A stretch of DNA of 64,000 nucleotides, taken from the NCBI GenBank assembly GCA_017432885.1, contig JAFRIE010000033.1, forward strand, positions 1-64,000, written 5' to 3'. Shown piece by piece: positions 24,339 to 34,015 of the stretch (position 1 is its first letter; each line of letters starts with the position of its first letter). This DNA comes from Erysipelotrichaceae bacterium (GTDB lineage Bacteria > Bacillota_I > Bacilli_A > Erysipelotrichales > Erysipelotrichaceae). Below the pieces are notes generated by a model. It had not been told where the DNA came from. It was given only the letters and a program-made list of their open reading frames with translations, and made no database searches. A program made the translations under genes and the position numbers.

Positions 24339-24821
24339 TTATAGCAGAATCATCATAATCCCGGATATTACGGCAGCGATCAGCGGAAAGCCGATCACAG
24401 TACCTATCCATTTTCTAATCATGGTTTTTGTATCAATGTAAGGTCTAAGTTCTTCGGTTCCCGGAATGATCCAGGCTTTTGTTCGGTTGACCCAGTACCA
24501 GTCGATAAAGAGTCTATCGAATATGCCTTCTATCAGCAGAATCGTGCTCATCTGTAGAAACGGATCCAGAAAACCTCTTGCTTTGTTTATCCCGTAGACC
24601 GAAGCAATTACAAAGATAAAATAAGGCAAAATACCAAAAAACTTAAAGCGGTTATAGTTCTTTTTGATTCTCTCCTTACTAATCTGTCCGGACTCTACCG
24701 CTTTATCCTGAACTTTCCGGTAGTAAAAGAAGACCATGTTTACCGGTCCGTCAGCAATTCCGATCACACAGCTCAGCAACACAAGCAGGCAGCATACCAA
24801 GCCTTCAAAAACCATTAGCAT
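24339..24821 (-). CDS. Hypothetical four-helix membrane protein
   Basis: The start at 24821 (MLMVFEGLVCCLLVLLSCVIGIADG) lies nine bases after AGGTGGAG; a GTG at 24836 would overlap that ribosome site. The protein is about 160 aa with four hydrophobic segments and a Trp/Arg-rich loop (RLFIDWYWVNRTKAWIIPGTEELRPY). No family is recognised. It lies between the SRP RNA gene and the small membrane protein upstream of tadA. Confidence 0.7.
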   Translation of the reverse strand: MLMVFEGLVCCLLVLLSCVIGIADGPVNMVFFYYRKVQDKAVESGQISKERIKKNYNRFKFFGILPYFIFVIASVYGINKARGFLDPFLQMSTILLIEGIFDRLFIDWYWVNRTKAWIIPGTEELRPYIDTKTMIRKWIGTVIGFPLIAAVISGIMMILL

Positions 24822-24841
24822 AATATCGTTCTCCACCTAAT

Positions 24842-24922
24842 AAAAATGGTACACACAGACAGAGGTTCGTATGGCTGCTTGCTTCCGCACCTGACCAAGT
24901 TAGTAACATGAATGTTGTACCG
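24842..24922 (-). ncRNA. ffs: Signal recognition particle RNA, small bacterial type
   Basis: On the minus strand the sequence contains GGTCAGGTGCGGAAGCAAGC followed by AGCC. This is the conserved SRP domain IV: the GGUCAGGU...GGAA tetraloop region and the AGCAG symmetric loop that bind Ffh. The ends pair (CGGTACAAC with GTGTGTACC) and a T-run follows (TTTTTATT), giving about 80 nt with no room for an Alu domain. A good promoter precedes it: TTGAAA (complement of 24951-24956), 17 bases, TAAAAT (24928-24933). The 5' and 3' ends are estimates. Confidence 0.92.
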
Positions 24923-24927
24923 CTTTT

Positions 24928-24956
24928 ATTTTAGCCTAAGTTTTGATTTCTTTCAA
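24928..24956 (-). promoter_or_regulatory. Promoter of the SRP RNA gene
   Basis: -35 TTGAAA and -10 TAAAAT separated by exactly 17 bases. The -35 box overlaps the stop-codon end of the upstream membrane-protein gene (ending at 24953). Confidence 0.75.
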
Positions 24957-25435
24957 TCCGCTTTCCTTTTTGATAAAAGGCGGGCAGTGGCTACGATGTT
25001 TACGAAAGGGATAAAATGTCCTGCTTTATGTGCCGGCGGCTGGTTTTTAAGTCTTGCCAGGTTGAATCCATAGAAGGCGTTGGTCCACAGCACAAACAAT
25101 ATCCATACCAGAAACAGAAGAAATACGGCAAGTGTTGAATCAAAACCGGTCGCAAAGGCGCTCATTACGATCCAGAACGCAACAGCAACAAAGTAATAAG
25201 GCAGCAGGCAGAAGACACTCACACACATAGAAAATTTCAGATTGTTCTCGTCGTTTGTTTTATACAGATAAAACGCATAGACGATGCTCAAAACGCCGGA
25301 AACAATAAGCGACGGAAAATAATACGGGGCAACAAAGTCGTTGAACAATTTGTCATATACTTCTACATCAACGACAAACGGAATTGCTATCAGATACAGC
25401 AGGATTACATTAAATACAGGAAACGCCTTTTTCAT
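24953..25435 (-). CDS. Hypothetical membrane protein
   Basis: 160 aa with four to five hydrophobic segments and a conserved-looking soluble end (LNQPPAHKAGHFIPFVNIVATARLLSKRK-type, here after FNLARLKN). The HFIPFVNIVA stretch resembles small integral membrane proteins of the DUF805/DUF5684 kind, but I cannot assign it. It follows the HAD phosphatase gene with a one-base gap, so both are probably on one transcript. Confidence 0.65.
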   Translation of the reverse strand: MKKAFPVFNVILLYLIAIPFVVDVEVYDKLFNDFVAPYYFPSLIVSGVLSIVYAFYLYKTNDENNLKFSMCVSVFCLLPYYFVAVAFWIVMSAFATGFDSTLAVFLLFLVWILFVLWTNAFYGFNLARLKNQPPAHKAGHFIPFVNIVATARLLSKRKAD

Positions 25436-25436
25436 C

Positions 25437-26102
25437 CTATTCCCTCTTTAATAATCCATAATCAAACTCTTCAAAACTATTTATCCTTTGTTTGATCTGC
25501 GGCAGGTTCGGATTGTTTTCTTTCCGGATGACAACAATGTTCCTACATCCGGCTTCTGCGGCTTTTTGAATGGACTTGGCTGAATCATCAATTACCAGAC
25601 AATCGGCAATATCGACTCCCAGCCTTCTTGCTCCTTCCAGATACATCTCTTTTTTATCTTTGTAGTCGCCACTGTCGTAAACAACTTTATCAAGATCAAA
25701 CCACTTGTCCAGCCCAAGGAAAGCAAAATAGAAGTCCCTGTTTTCCCGGATCGATGCGGTGCACATGGTGATCGGTATTTTCTCTTCCTTTAAATAGTCG
25801 AGCAGTTTCTCCGCTCCTTTTCTCATTCCTCTGTCTCTTCGTTCAAGACAGATCTTCTGATAGTGTTCCGTTTCTTTTCGTTTCGACCACCAGGCAATCT
25901 TTTCGTTGTCGGTCGGTATACCGTTTGTCTTGAGAATACTTTCAACAAAAACATCGTTTCTTATTCCGATGTATTTCTGATAGAGCGACCGAAAGCCATC
26001 ATCTGTGCCGGTAATTTCTTTGTAAGTTCTTCTCCACGCTTCTTCGTTGATGTCATCATCTTCGAATAGCGTACCATTATAATCAAACAACACTGCTTTC
26101 AT
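25437..26102 (-). CDS. HAD-superfamily phosphatase (phosphoglycolate phosphatase-like)
   Basis: 221 aa. HAD motif I is FDYNGTLFEDD, motif II is TMCTASIRENRDF, and motif IV is CLVIDDSAKSIQKAAEAGC. A helical C1 cap (residues 15-80) places it with PGP/beta-phosphoglucomutase-like enzymes. The substrate is unknown. The -10 box TATAAT ends six bases before the ATG and there is no Shine-Dalgarno sequence, so the mRNA is probably leaderless. A perfect parS site (26118-26133) starts only three bases upstream of the -10 box, in the -35/-10 spacer. Confidence 0.85.
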   Translation of the reverse strand: MKAVLFDYNGTLFEDDDINEEAWRRTYKEITGTDDGFRSLYQKYIGIRNDVFVESILKTNGIPTDNEKIAWWSKRKETEHYQKICLERRDRGMRKGAEKLLDYLKEEKIPITMCTASIRENRDFYFAFLGLDKWFDLDKVVYDSGDYKDKKEMYLEGARRLGVDIADCLVIDDSAKSIQKAAEAGCRNIVVIRKENNPNLPQIKQRINSFEEFDYGLLKRE

Positions 26103-26117
26103 GGTTTCATTATACTA

Positions 26118-26133
26118 TGTTTCACGTGAAACA
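26118..26133. other. parS site 1 (ParB/Spo0J binding)
   Basis: TGTTTCACGTGAAACA is a perfect match to the 16-bp Bacillus-type parS consensus. It lies about 12 kb from oriC, where parS sites normally cluster, and overlaps the spacer of the HAD gene's promoter. Confidence 0.95.
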
Positions 26134-26141
26134 ATTTTAAG

Positions 26142-26167
26142 AAAAGGTCCTTTGGCAGGACCTTTTT
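26142..26167. terminator. Bidirectional terminator between serS and the HAD gene
   Basis: AGGTCCT (26145-26151), TTGGC loop, AGGACCT (26157-26163) with A/T runs on both sides. It ends serS on the minus strand and lies between the two parS sites. Confidence 0.8.
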
Positions 26168-26187
26168 GGTTTGTGTATGATTCAGGA

Positions 26188-26203
26188 TGTTTCACGTGAA
26201 ACA
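26188..26203. other. parS site 2
   Basis: A second perfect TGTTTCACGTGAAACA, 70 bases from the first. It lies 14 bases past the stop codon of serS. Confidence 0.95.
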
Positions 26204-26216
26204 ATTTCTGTTTCTT

Positions 26217-27500
26217 TTATTTCTTTACGATCTTCTTCTGTCCACCCATGTATGGCTGAAGGACTTCCGGAATATCAATCGTTCCGTCTTCGTTGTAGTT
26301 GTTTTCCAGGAAGGCGATCAGCATTCTTGGTGGAGCTACGACGGTGTTATTCAAAGTGTGCGGCAGATAGTTGCCGTTCTCTCCTTTGACTCTGATCTTC
26401 AGTCTTCTGGACTGGGCGTCTCCCAGATTGGAGCACGAACAGACTTCGAAGTACTTCTGCTGCCTAGGAGACCAGGCTTCGACATCGCATGACTTGACTT
26501 TCAGATCGGCCAGATCGCCGGAGCAGCATTCCAGTGTTCTTACCGGAATGTTCATGGAGAGGAACAGGTCTACGGAATATCTCCACATCTTGTTGTACCA
26601 GTCCATGGATTCTTCCGGTTTGCAAATGACGATCATTTCCTGCTTCTCAAACTGATGGATACGGTAGACACCTCTTTCCTCAATGCCGTGTGCACCGACT
26701 TCTTTTCGGAAACAAGGAGAATAGGAGGTCAGGGTCATCGGGAGTTTGTTCTCATCGTTGATTGTATCGATGAAGCGTCCAATCATGGAATGCTCGGATG
26801 TACCGATCAGATAAAGGTCTTCCCCTTCGATCTTGTACATCATGTTTTCCATTTCCTTGAATGACATGACACCGGTCACAACTTCGGAACGGATCATGAA
26901 CGGAGGGATGCAGTAAGTAAATCCTTTTCCGACCATGTAGTCTCTGGCATAAGCCAGGATCGCGGAATGCAGGCGGGCGATGTCGCCGGTTAGATAATAG
27001 AAGCCGTTTCCGGAAGTTTTTCTGGCGGAATCCAGATCGATACCGTTCAGGCTTTCCATGATGTCGGTGTGGTAAGGGATCTCGTAATCGAATGTTCTCT
27101 TGGTGCCGAACTGTTCGATCTCGACGTTTTCCGAATCATCTTTGCCGATCGGAACAGATGCGTCGATGATGTTCGGGATCACCAGCATCCTTTCTCTGAT
27201 CTTCTCTTCCAGCTTCGGTTCTTCCAGTTCGCATTCTTCGATCTGCTCGCCGATCTTCTTTACTTCAGCCTTGATCTGTTCCGCTTCTTCTTTCTTTCCC
27301 TGCCCCATTAGAGCACCGATCTGTTTCGAGATGGCGTTCCTCTGGCTGCGCAGTTCATCTGCCTTGGTACGTAAGGCGCGGTATTCTTCATCCAGTGCTT
27401 TCACCTCATCCACAAGCACCAGCTTCTCGTCCTGGAATTTCTTCCGGATGTTTTCTTTAACCAGTTCCGGATTTTCTCGAATCAGTTTAATATCAATCAT
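26217..27500 (-). CDS. serS: Seryl-tRNA synthetase
   Basis: 427 aa. It charges tRNA-Ser. The N-terminal long coiled coil covers about residues 25-105 (VDEVKALDEEYRALRTKADELRSQRNAI...). The class II catalytic core has motif 2 SPCFRKEVGAHG.EERGVYRIHQFEKQEM and motif 3 NNTVVAPPRMLIAFLENN. The start follows GGGGAGGAAGAAC. Expression is controlled by the T-box leader at 27523-27708. Confidence 0.97.
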   Translation of the reverse strand: MIDIKLIRENPELVKENIRKKFQDEKLVLVDEVKALDEEYRALRTKADELRSQRNAISKQIGALMGQGKKEEAEQIKAEVKKIGEQIEECELEEPKLEEKIRERMLVIPNIIDASVPIGKDDSENVEIEQFGTKRTFDYEIPYHTDIMESLNGIDLDSARKTSGNGFYYLTGDIARLHSAILAYARDYMVGKGFTYCIPPFMIRSEVVTGVMSFKEMENMMYKIEGEDLYLIGTSEHSMIGRFIDTINDENKLPMTLTSYSPCFRKEVGAHGIEERGVYRIHQFEKQEMIVICKPEESMDWYNKMWRYSVDLFLSMNIPVRTLECCSGDLADLKVKSCDVEAWSPRQQKYFEVCSCSNLGDAQSRRLKIRVKGENGNYLPHTLNNTVVAPPRMLIAFLENNYNEDGTIDIPEVLQPYMGGQKKIVKK

Positions 27501-27522
27501 GTTCTTCCTCCCCTAAACAAAT

Positions 27523-27708
27523 AAAAAGGTGATCACAAGGGCGCATAGGCGCGGTACCACCTTTATTTCTTTCTCTTTTCCTTTAACGCAGGAATACGTG
27601 CCGGATTAAGGCAACTCTAAGGCGGATTCGTCGAACTTCCACTGACGGCTTCCACCAGACACCGTCTCTCTGTAAGCTTCCTTCCGATTACTATCCCTTA
27701 TTACGTAC
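27523..27708 (-). promoter_or_regulatory. T-box riboswitch leader of serS
   Basis: The minus strand contains the T-box AAGGTGGTACCGCG (complement of 27550-27563). It overlaps a terminator formed by AAAGGTG and CACCTTTTTATT. Upstream elements include AGAGAG and GGTGGAAGCC of the stem I region. Binding of uncharged tRNA-Ser stabilises the antiterminator. I could not fix the specifier codon by eye. The promoter is TTAAAA (27738-27743), 17 bases, TATGAT (27715-27720). Confidence 0.9.
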
Positions 27709-27752
27709 AAACAAATCATATCACAACTGTTCCTGAATTTTAACATCTTCTT

Positions 27753-27778
27753 GAAAGAAAAGATGTCCTTAGGACATC
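27753..27778 (-). terminator. Terminator built over the stop codon of the ABC exporter gene
   Basis: GATGTCC and GGACATC (27762-27768 with 27772-27778) pair perfectly. The three loop bases are the TAA stop codon itself. TTTTCTTTC follows on the minus strand. Confidence 0.8.
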
Positions 27779-29526
27779 ATAATCTTCTTATCGATATTCT
27801 GATCGTCGTCTGTGAACTGGGATGCGTAGAGCTTTTTATACAGTCCCTTGCGTTTTCGAATCAGTTCTTCATGCGTTCCTCTTTCGACGATTTTACCGTT
27901 TGATACAACCAGGATCTCGTCGGCGTTGCGGATCGTAGAGAGTCTGTGTGCAACGACGATCGTAGTGCGGCCTTTCTTCAGAGAATTCAATGCCTCCTGT
28001 ATTAAGGCCTCGGTGGTATTGTCCAGGGAACTGGTTGCTTCATCCAAAATAAGGATCGACGGATTCTTTAAAAATACCCGGGCAATAGAAAGGCGTTGTT
28101 TCTGTCCGCCCGAGAGACGGATACCTCGTTCGCCGATCTCCGTATCAAAACCGTCCGGAAGCGACATGATGTAGTCATAGATGTTGGCTTTCTTGGCGGC
28201 TGTTATGATCTGGCTTCTGGTCGCATCTTTCTTGCCGTAGGCGATGTTCTCGTAGAAGGAACCGGAGAACAGGAAAACATCCTGTTGAACGATACCGATG
28301 TTTTCTCTTAACGATTTCATTGTAATATCTTCGATGTCAATGCCCCGGATACGGATCGTTCCGGAATCCGGATGATAGAATTTCGGCAGCAGATGGCAGA
28401 TCGTCGTCTTTCCTCCGCCCGACGGTCCTACCAGAGCAACCGTATTTCCTTTCGGTACGTTGAAGCTGATGTTGTCCAGGACTTCTCTTTCTTCTTCCTG
28501 ATTATAAGCAAAACAGACGTTTTCAAATCGGATCTCGCCGTTCAGTCTTTCATAGTCTTTTGCGTTTTCTTTATCTTCTTCGACCGGAAGATCCAGAATC
28601 TCACAGAACCTTTCAAAACCGGTAACTCCATCATCAAACTGTTCCATCCATTGGACCAGCTGCAGGATCGGACTGGTAAAAAAACCAATCGATACAATAA
28701 AGCTCGAGTAGTCGCCGAAACTGATCAGTCCTTTGTATAAAAATATTCCTCCGGAAATAAGACAGACGACATTGAAGATATCGGTAACAAAGATAGTAGC
28801 GGAATGCTGGATCGCCATTGTGAAGTACTGGCCTTTCTTTGCTTCTACAAAATCCTTGTTTCCTTTTTCAAATTTCTCGATCTCTTTTTCGGAATTGTTG
28901 AATGCCTTGGTGATGCGGATACCGGATACTGAGGAATTGACATCGCCGTTGATCTGGGCGATCGATCTTCTGGCCTTACGGGAAGATTCCATGTGTTTCT
29001 TCCGAACGACAAGTGTAATGATAAAAAGCAAAGGCGAGCAGGAGAAAATAATCAGTGCCAGAGTCAAGTTGATGCTGGAAAGATAAAACAAAGAAAACAG
29101 CAGCGAGAACGACGTCATCACCAGCATCTCCGGTCCGTGGTGAGCCAGTTCAGAAATCTCCTGCAGGTCACTGGTTATACGCGACATGATCTTGCCGGTT
29201 TCGTTGTTGTCATAGTAGGAAAACGGGAGCTGTTCCAGTTTTTCAAACATTTCTCTGCGCATGTCCGCCTGCATCCTGGTACCTACCATGTGGCCGTAGT
29301 AATCCACACAGTACTTCATGATCATCTTGAGTATATAGGCTCCCAGCAGGATGCTGCCAAAAAGCAGGATCTGATTAAATTTCTGGTTTGGAATCAGATC
29401 GTTCAACATATATCGGGTAATGATCGGATAAAGGATACCGGAAGCCGAGTTGCCGAGCGCGCAGGTCATATCCAAAGCAAAAAGTTTTAAATACGGTTTG
29501 TAATAGGATAAAAATCTTTTCAACAT
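27769..29526 (-). CDS. ABC exporter, MsbA/LmrA-type half transporter
   Basis: 585 aa. A six-helix transmembrane domain (residues 1-310) is followed by a nucleotide-binding domain: Walker A GPSGGGKTT, signature LSGGQKQRLS, Walker B ILILDEATSSLD and the H-loop VAHRLST. The coupling region EQLPFSYYDNNETGKIMSR is typical of the lipid/multidrug exporter group. It works as a homodimer; the substrate is unknown. A TAAAAT box lies eight bases before the ATG and no ribosome site is evident, so the leader may be very short. Confidence 0.92.
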   Translation of the reverse strand: MLKRFLSYYKPYLKLFALDMTCALGNSASGILYPIITRYMLNDLIPNQKFNQILLFGSILLGAYILKMIMKYCVDYYGHMVGTRMQADMRREMFEKLEQLPFSYYDNNETGKIMSRITSDLQEISELAHHGPEMLVMTSFSLLFSLFYLSSINLTLALIIFSCSPLLFIITLVVRKKHMESSRKARRSIAQINGDVNSSVSGIRITKAFNNSEKEIEKFEKGNKDFVEAKKGQYFTMAIQHSATIFVTDIFNVVCLISGGIFLYKGLISFGDYSSFIVSIGFFTSPILQLVQWMEQFDDGVTGFERFCEILDLPVEEDKENAKDYERLNGEIRFENVCFAYNQEEEREVLDNISFNVPKGNTVALVGPSGGGKTTICHLLPKFYHPDSGTIRIRGIDIEDITMKSLRENIGIVQQDVFLFSGSFYENIAYGKKDATRSQIITAAKKANIYDYIMSLPDGFDTEIGERGIRLSGGQKQRLSIARVFLKNPSILILDEATSSLDNTTEALIQEALNSLKKGRTTIVVAHRLSTIRNADEILVVSNGKIVERGTHEELIRKRKGLYKKLYASQFTDDDQNIDKKIMMS

Positions 29527-29571
29527 ACGCCATCATTTTAACATGTACCTGCCCGTTTCCGGCAGATATTA

Positions 29572-29602
29572 CCCAAAAACAAAAGGACGATTACTCGTCC
29601 TT
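29572..29602 (-). terminator. Terminator overlapping the gyrA stop codon
   Basis: AAGGACGA (29583-29590) and TCGTCCTT (29595-29602) pair across a four-base loop that contains the TAA stop. TTGTTTTTG follows on the minus strand. Confidence 0.8.
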
Positions 29603-32062
29603 GTTGTCTTCTTCGCCTTCGTCGTGTCCCATCAGGCTTACGGCGGATACATAAGTTCCTTCCTGCGGCTTGATCAGTCTGACACCCTGCGTCGCTCTTC
29701 CCATAGTAGATACCTTGGCAAGATGGATACGGATGATGATGCCGTCACTGGTCATGATCAGGCAGTCTTCATCTCCGTTGACCGCTTTTAGGGATACCAG
29801 TTCACCGTTTTTGTCGTTGATGTTGATGGTCTTAACGCCTTTTGCTCCTCTGGAAGTCAGACGATATTCCGCAACCGGTGTCTGTTTTCCATAACCTTTT
29901 TTGGATACCACAAGGATATTAGAGCCTTCTGCATCGGTACACATGCCGATGACTTCCGAACCATCTACATTCATGCCCTTGACGCCGGAAGCGTTTCTGC
30001 CCATGGCACGGACGCCTCTTTCATCAAAGCGTACAGCCTTGCCATTGGCAGCACCGATGATGATCTGGGAATCGCCGAGTGTCGGTCTGACCGCTACCAG
30101 TTCGTCGTCTTCTTTCAGTGAGATGGCGATCTTGCCATTCTGACGGATCGATTCAAACTCGCTGGCCGGTACTCTCTTGCAAAGACCGTTTTTGGTGACA
30201 AAGAACAAATAGCCTTTAACTTCCCACTCGCGGTTGATCGGTACCAGTGCCCTGACCTTTTCGCCTTTTTCAATATTAATAATATTGATAACAGGGATGC
30301 CCTTGGCGTTGCGTGATGCTTCCGGTACGTTGAATCCTCTGATACGATAGACCTTTCCCTTGTTTGTGAAGATCAGCAGGTAGTCATGAGTTGACATGGT
30401 AATGTTCTGATCGATGACATCGTCTTCATTCAGGGTCATGCCTTTGACGCCTCTGCCGCCTCTGTTCTGCAGACGATAGGTGTCGATCGGGAGTCTCTTG
30501 ATATAACCGTTGTTGCTTAAGGAAATAATGACATCTTCAACCGGGATCAGATCCTCATCTTCCATGTCGATTTCACCCTCGATGATCTGGGTACGGCGTT
30601 CGTCGCCGTATTTGTTTTTAATGATCGTCAGTTCATCCTTGATGATCTGAATGACACGGGAATGATTTGCCAGAATGTCTTTCAGGTCTTTGATCTCGGC
30701 GTAGAGTTCTTCCAGTTCGGTGATGATCTTTTCTCTGGACAGGCCGGTCAGTCTTCTCAGCTGCATGTCTAGGATGGCCTTGCCTTGAATCTCGTCGATG
30801 CCGAATTCCTGATTCAGATTATATAAGGCGTCCGGATCGTCGGCAGAATTCTTGATGATCTCAACAACTCTGTCGATGTTGTCTAAGGCGATCTTCAGAC
30901 CTTCCAGAATGTGTGCTCTCTTTTCATCTTCATCCAGATCAAACTGTGTTCTTCTTCGGATGACGGAGATCTGGTGATCAATGTAGCACTGGATGATCTG
31001 CTTTAAAGACAGGAGCATCGGTCTGTTGTCGACAAGGACGTTGTTGTTGATGCCGAAGGACGACTGAACCGGTGTCAGCTTGTACAGCTGATTCAGTATT
31101 ACTTCCGGCTGAACGTCTTTCTTCAGTTCGATCTCGATACGGATACCGTTTCTGTCGTTGGACAGGTCTTTCATGTCGGAAATGCCGTCGATGATCTTGT
31201 CTTTGACGAGCTGGTGGATCTTTTCATACATTACCAGTTTATTGACCAGATAAGGGATCTCCCGAATGATGATTTTATGTTTGCCTTGCGGCATGTCTTC
31301 CACTTCCGTTTTAGAACGGACGATGATGGATCCTTTTCCTGTTTCATATGCCTGACGGATTCCGGAACGTCCGACGATGTATCCTCCGGTCGGAAAATCC
31401 GGTCCCGGGATCTTTTCCATCAGATCAACAGTGGAAATCTCCGGATCATCAATAACTGCGATAATGCCGTCGATCGTTTCCGACAGGTTGTGCGTCGGCA
31501 TGTTTGTGGCCATACCCACGGCAATGCCCATGGATCCGTTTACCAGCAGGTTCGGGAAACGGCTTGGTAGTGCTTCCGGTTCTTTATGTCTGGCGTCGTA
31601 GTTGTCTCGGAAGTCTACAGTGTTCTTCTTGATGTCCTGCAGTAATTCCAGGGAAATTTTTGACATTCTAGCTTCGGTGTAACGCATTGCCGCTGCACCG
31701 TCGCCGTCGAGTGATCCGAAGTTTCCGTGGCCGTCTACCAGCGGATAACGGTAAGAGAACGGCTGTGCCATTCTAACCATTGTGTCGTAGATCGCGGTGT
31801 CGCCATGCGGGTGGTATTTACCCATGACTTCACCGACGATATTGGCGGACTTGACATGCTGTTTGTCCGGCAGGAAGCCGGCATCGTACATCGCCCAGAG
31901 CACTCTTCTGTGAACCGGTTTCATGCCATCTCTGACATCCGGCAGGGCGCGGTCGATGATGACAGACATGGAATAGCTTAAGAAGTCTTCCCGCATTTCC
32001 GAGGAGATGTTGACTTCTTTCATGTTTCCATGATTGAAAAAGCGATTGTCTAATTCTTCCAT
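29591..32062 (-). CDS. gyrA: DNA gyrase subunit A
   Basis: 823 aa. It introduces negative supercoils with GyrB. The breakage-reunion domain starts [25 protein letters not shown], the catalytic Tyr is in [12 protein letters not shown] (about residue 125), and the quinolone region reads [19 protein letters not shown], with Thr at the position equal to E. coli Ser83. The C-terminal beta-pinwheel begins with the GyrA box [10 protein letters not shown] near residue 530. The tail is acidic. It follows gyrB after 9 bases. Confidence 0.98.
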   Translation of the reverse strand: MEELDNRFFNHGNMKEVNISSEMREDFLSYSMSVIIDRALPDVRDGMKPVHRRVLWAMYDAGFLPDKQHVKSANIVGEVMGKYHPHGDTAIYDTMVRMAQPFSYRYPLVDGHGNFGSLDGDGAAAMRYTEARMSKISLELLQDIKKNTVDFRDNYDARHKEPEALPSRFPNLLVNGSMGIAVGMATNMPTHNLSETIDGIIAVIDDPEISTVDLMEKIPGPDFPTGGYIVGRSGIRQAYETGKGSIIVRSKTEVEDMPQGKHKIIIREIPYLVNKLVMYEKIHQLVKDKIIDGISDMKDLSNDRNGIRIEIELKKDVQPEVILNQLYKLTPVQSSFGINNNVLVDNRPMLLSLKQIIQCYIDHQISVIRRRTQFDLDEDEKRAHILEGLKIALDNIDRVVEIIKNSADDPDALYNLNQEFGIDEIQGKAILDMQLRRLTGLSREKIITELEELYAEIKDLKDILANHSRVIQIIKDELTIIKNKYGDERRTQIIEGEIDMEDEDLIPVEDVIISLSNNGYIKRLPIDTYRLQNRGGRGVKGMTLNEDDVIDQNITMSTHDYLLIFTNKGKVYRIRGFNVPEASRNAKGIPVINIINIEKGEKVRALVPINREWEVKGYLFFVTKNGLCKRVPASEFESIRQNGKIAISLKEDDELVAVRPTLGDSQIIIGAANGKAVRFDERGVRAMGRNASGVKGMNVDGSEVIGMCTDAEGSNILVVSKKGYGKQTPVAEYRLTSRGAKGVKTININDKNGELVSLKAVNGDEDCLIMTSDGIIIRIHLAKVSTMGRATQGVRLIKPQEGTYVSAVSLMGHDEGEEDNKDE

Positions 32063-32071
32063 GTTTCCTCC

Positions 32072-34015
32072 TTAGTAGTCCAGATTCTTGACGAAGTGTG
32101 CATTCTCGATGATGAAGTTCTTTCTCGGTTCCACTTCGTCACCCATCAGCATCGAGAAGACCTGATCGGCATCGATCGCATCTTCAATGGATACCCGTTT
32201 CAGCGTCCTGTTTTCCGGATTGAGTGTAGTTTCCCAGAGCTGGCTGGCATCCATTTCACCCAAGCCTTTGTATCTTTGTACGACATATTTCTCATCGCCG
32301 AAGTCTCTTTTTGCCAGTTCGAGTTCCTCGTCGGTGTAGCAGTAACGCAGAACTTTTTGCCCCTTCTGCAGACCGTATAGTGGCGGCATGGCAATATACA
32401 CATAACCTCCCTCGATCAGCGGCTTGAAGTACCGGTACAGGAACGTCAGCATCAGTGCGGAGATGTGCTGTCCATCGACATCCGCATCGGTCATGATGAC
32501 GATTTTGTGATAACGAAGTTTGGAGATATCAATCTCTTCACCAAAACCGCAGCCGAAGGCCTGGATCATCATCCGGATCTCGGCGTTGTCGAAAATCTTG
32601 TGCATTCGCGCTTTTTCCACATTCAGGATCTTTCCTCTTAATGGAAGAATGGCCTGGAAATTGGAATCTCTTCCCAACTGAGCGGAACCGCCTGCCGAGT
32701 TACCCTCGACGATATAGATCTCACAGATCGATGGATCTCTAGATGCACAGTCTTTCAGTTTGGTCGGAAGGTTTCCGGAACCGAAATCATCTTTTCTGCG
32801 AACACTCTCCCTAGCTTTCTGTGCCGCCAGTCTGGCTTCAGAGGCTGACTTAGCTTTCTCAATAATGATCTTTGCGACATCCGGATTCTCAAGAAGATAT
32901 CTCTTCAGGAAGTCACCGAAGATCTTGTTTACAATTGTTTTTGCTTCGGCATTTCCGAGTTTTCCCTTGGTCTGTCCTTCATACTGCGGATCCGGATGTT
33001 TCACTGAGATAATGGCCGTCAGTCCTTCTTTCAGGTCGTCGTTAGTCAGGTTTGGTTCATCCTTTTTAATGTAATTATTATCTTTGGCGTAGGTGTTAAT
33101 TACTCTGGATAAAGTCTGTCGGAATCCATCCAGATGCATACCTCCGTCAGGCGTGAAAATATTGTTACAGAAGGAATAGACTTTCTCCGTATAGGAGGTG
33201 TTATACTGCAGAGCGACTTCCACGGCGATCGATGTATCCTTGTCTGCGCCGTCACAGTACAACACATTCTCAAACAGTCTGTTCTCATTCTGATCAAGAA
33301 ACTCTACATATTCCTTGATACCGCCTTCATAACAGAAAGAATGTTCACCTTTGTGTTCGTCTTCTTTTTCCCAGTAAAAATCCAGACGGATTCCTTTGTT
33401 CAGGAAAGCCATCTGACGGATACGGTCGTGAAGTGTTTTATAATCGTAGATTGTGCCTTCTTTAAAAATTTCGGGATCTGCTTTAAACCGGACAATGGAA
33501 CCGGTTTCCAAAGGATCACAAGTGCCAATCTCTTTCAGAGGCTGATCTACTTTACCGCCATCCTTAAAACGGATGAAATATACTTTTCCATCTTTATGAA
33601 TAACGGCTTCCAGCCATTCCGACAAAGCATTGACAACAGAAGCACCGACGCCGTGCAGACCACCGGATACTTTATAGGCACCACCACCAAATTTGCCGCC
33701 TGCATGCAGTATGGTAAAAATGGTTTCTACTGTCGAAACACCGGTCTTTGGATGGATTTCTACCGGCATGCCTCGTCCGTCGTCTTTTACAGTTACAACA
33801 TCATTACTGTCTACACTGACTTCGATTCTTTTCGCATAGCCCGCCAGCGCTTCATCTACAGAGTTATCGATAATCTCCCATACCAGGTGATGTAGACCGG
33901 TAGATGATGTAGTACCGATATACATGCCCGGTCTTTTTCGAACGGCTTCCAGTCCTTCCAGGACCTGAATATCTTCAGAAGTGTAATTGTCGTGTTGGAT
34001 CGTAGTATTAGACAT
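32072..34015 (-). CDS. gyrB: DNA gyrase subunit B
   Basis: The start at 34015 (MSNTTIQHDNYTSEDIQVLEGLEAVRKRPGMYIG) follows AAGGAGGAAGAAA; the longer frame to 34036 overlaps recF. The protein has 647 aa. The GHKL ATPase shows IIDNSVDEALAGYA and GRGMPVEIHPKTGVSTVE. The Toprim domain has EGNSAGGSAQLGRD and DADVDGQHI. The length and the MDASQLWETTLNPENRTL end are standard for Firmicutes GyrB. Confidence 0.98.
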   Translation of the reverse strand: MSNTTIQHDNYTSEDIQVLEGLEAVRKRPGMYIGTTSSTGLHHLVWEIIDNSVDEALAGYAKRIEVSVDSNDVVTVKDDGRGMPVEIHPKTGVSTVETIFTILHAGGKFGGGAYKVSGGLHGVGASVVNALSEWLEAVIHKDGKVYFIRFKDGGKVDQPLKEIGTCDPLETGSIVRFKADPEIFKEGTIYDYKTLHDRIRQMAFLNKGIRLDFYWEKEDEHKGEHSFCYEGGIKEYVEFLDQNENRLFENVLYCDGADKDTSIAVEVALQYNTSYTEKVYSFCNNIFTPDGGMHLDGFRQTLSRVINTYAKDNNYIKKDEPNLTNDDLKEGLTAIISVKHPDPQYEGQTKGKLGNAEAKTIVNKIFGDFLKRYLLENPDVAKIIIEKAKSASEARLAAQKARESVRRKDDFGSGNLPTKLKDCASRDPSICEIYIVEGNSAGGSAQLGRDSNFQAILPLRGKILNVEKARMHKIFDNAEIRMMIQAFGCGFGEEIDISKLRYHKIVIMTDADVDGQHISALMLTFLYRYFKPLIEGGYVYIAMPPLYGLQKGQKVLRYCYTDEELELAKRDFGDEKYVVQRYKGLGEMDASQLWETTLNPENRTLKRVSIEDAIDADQVFSMLMGDEVEPRKNFIIENAHFVKNLDY

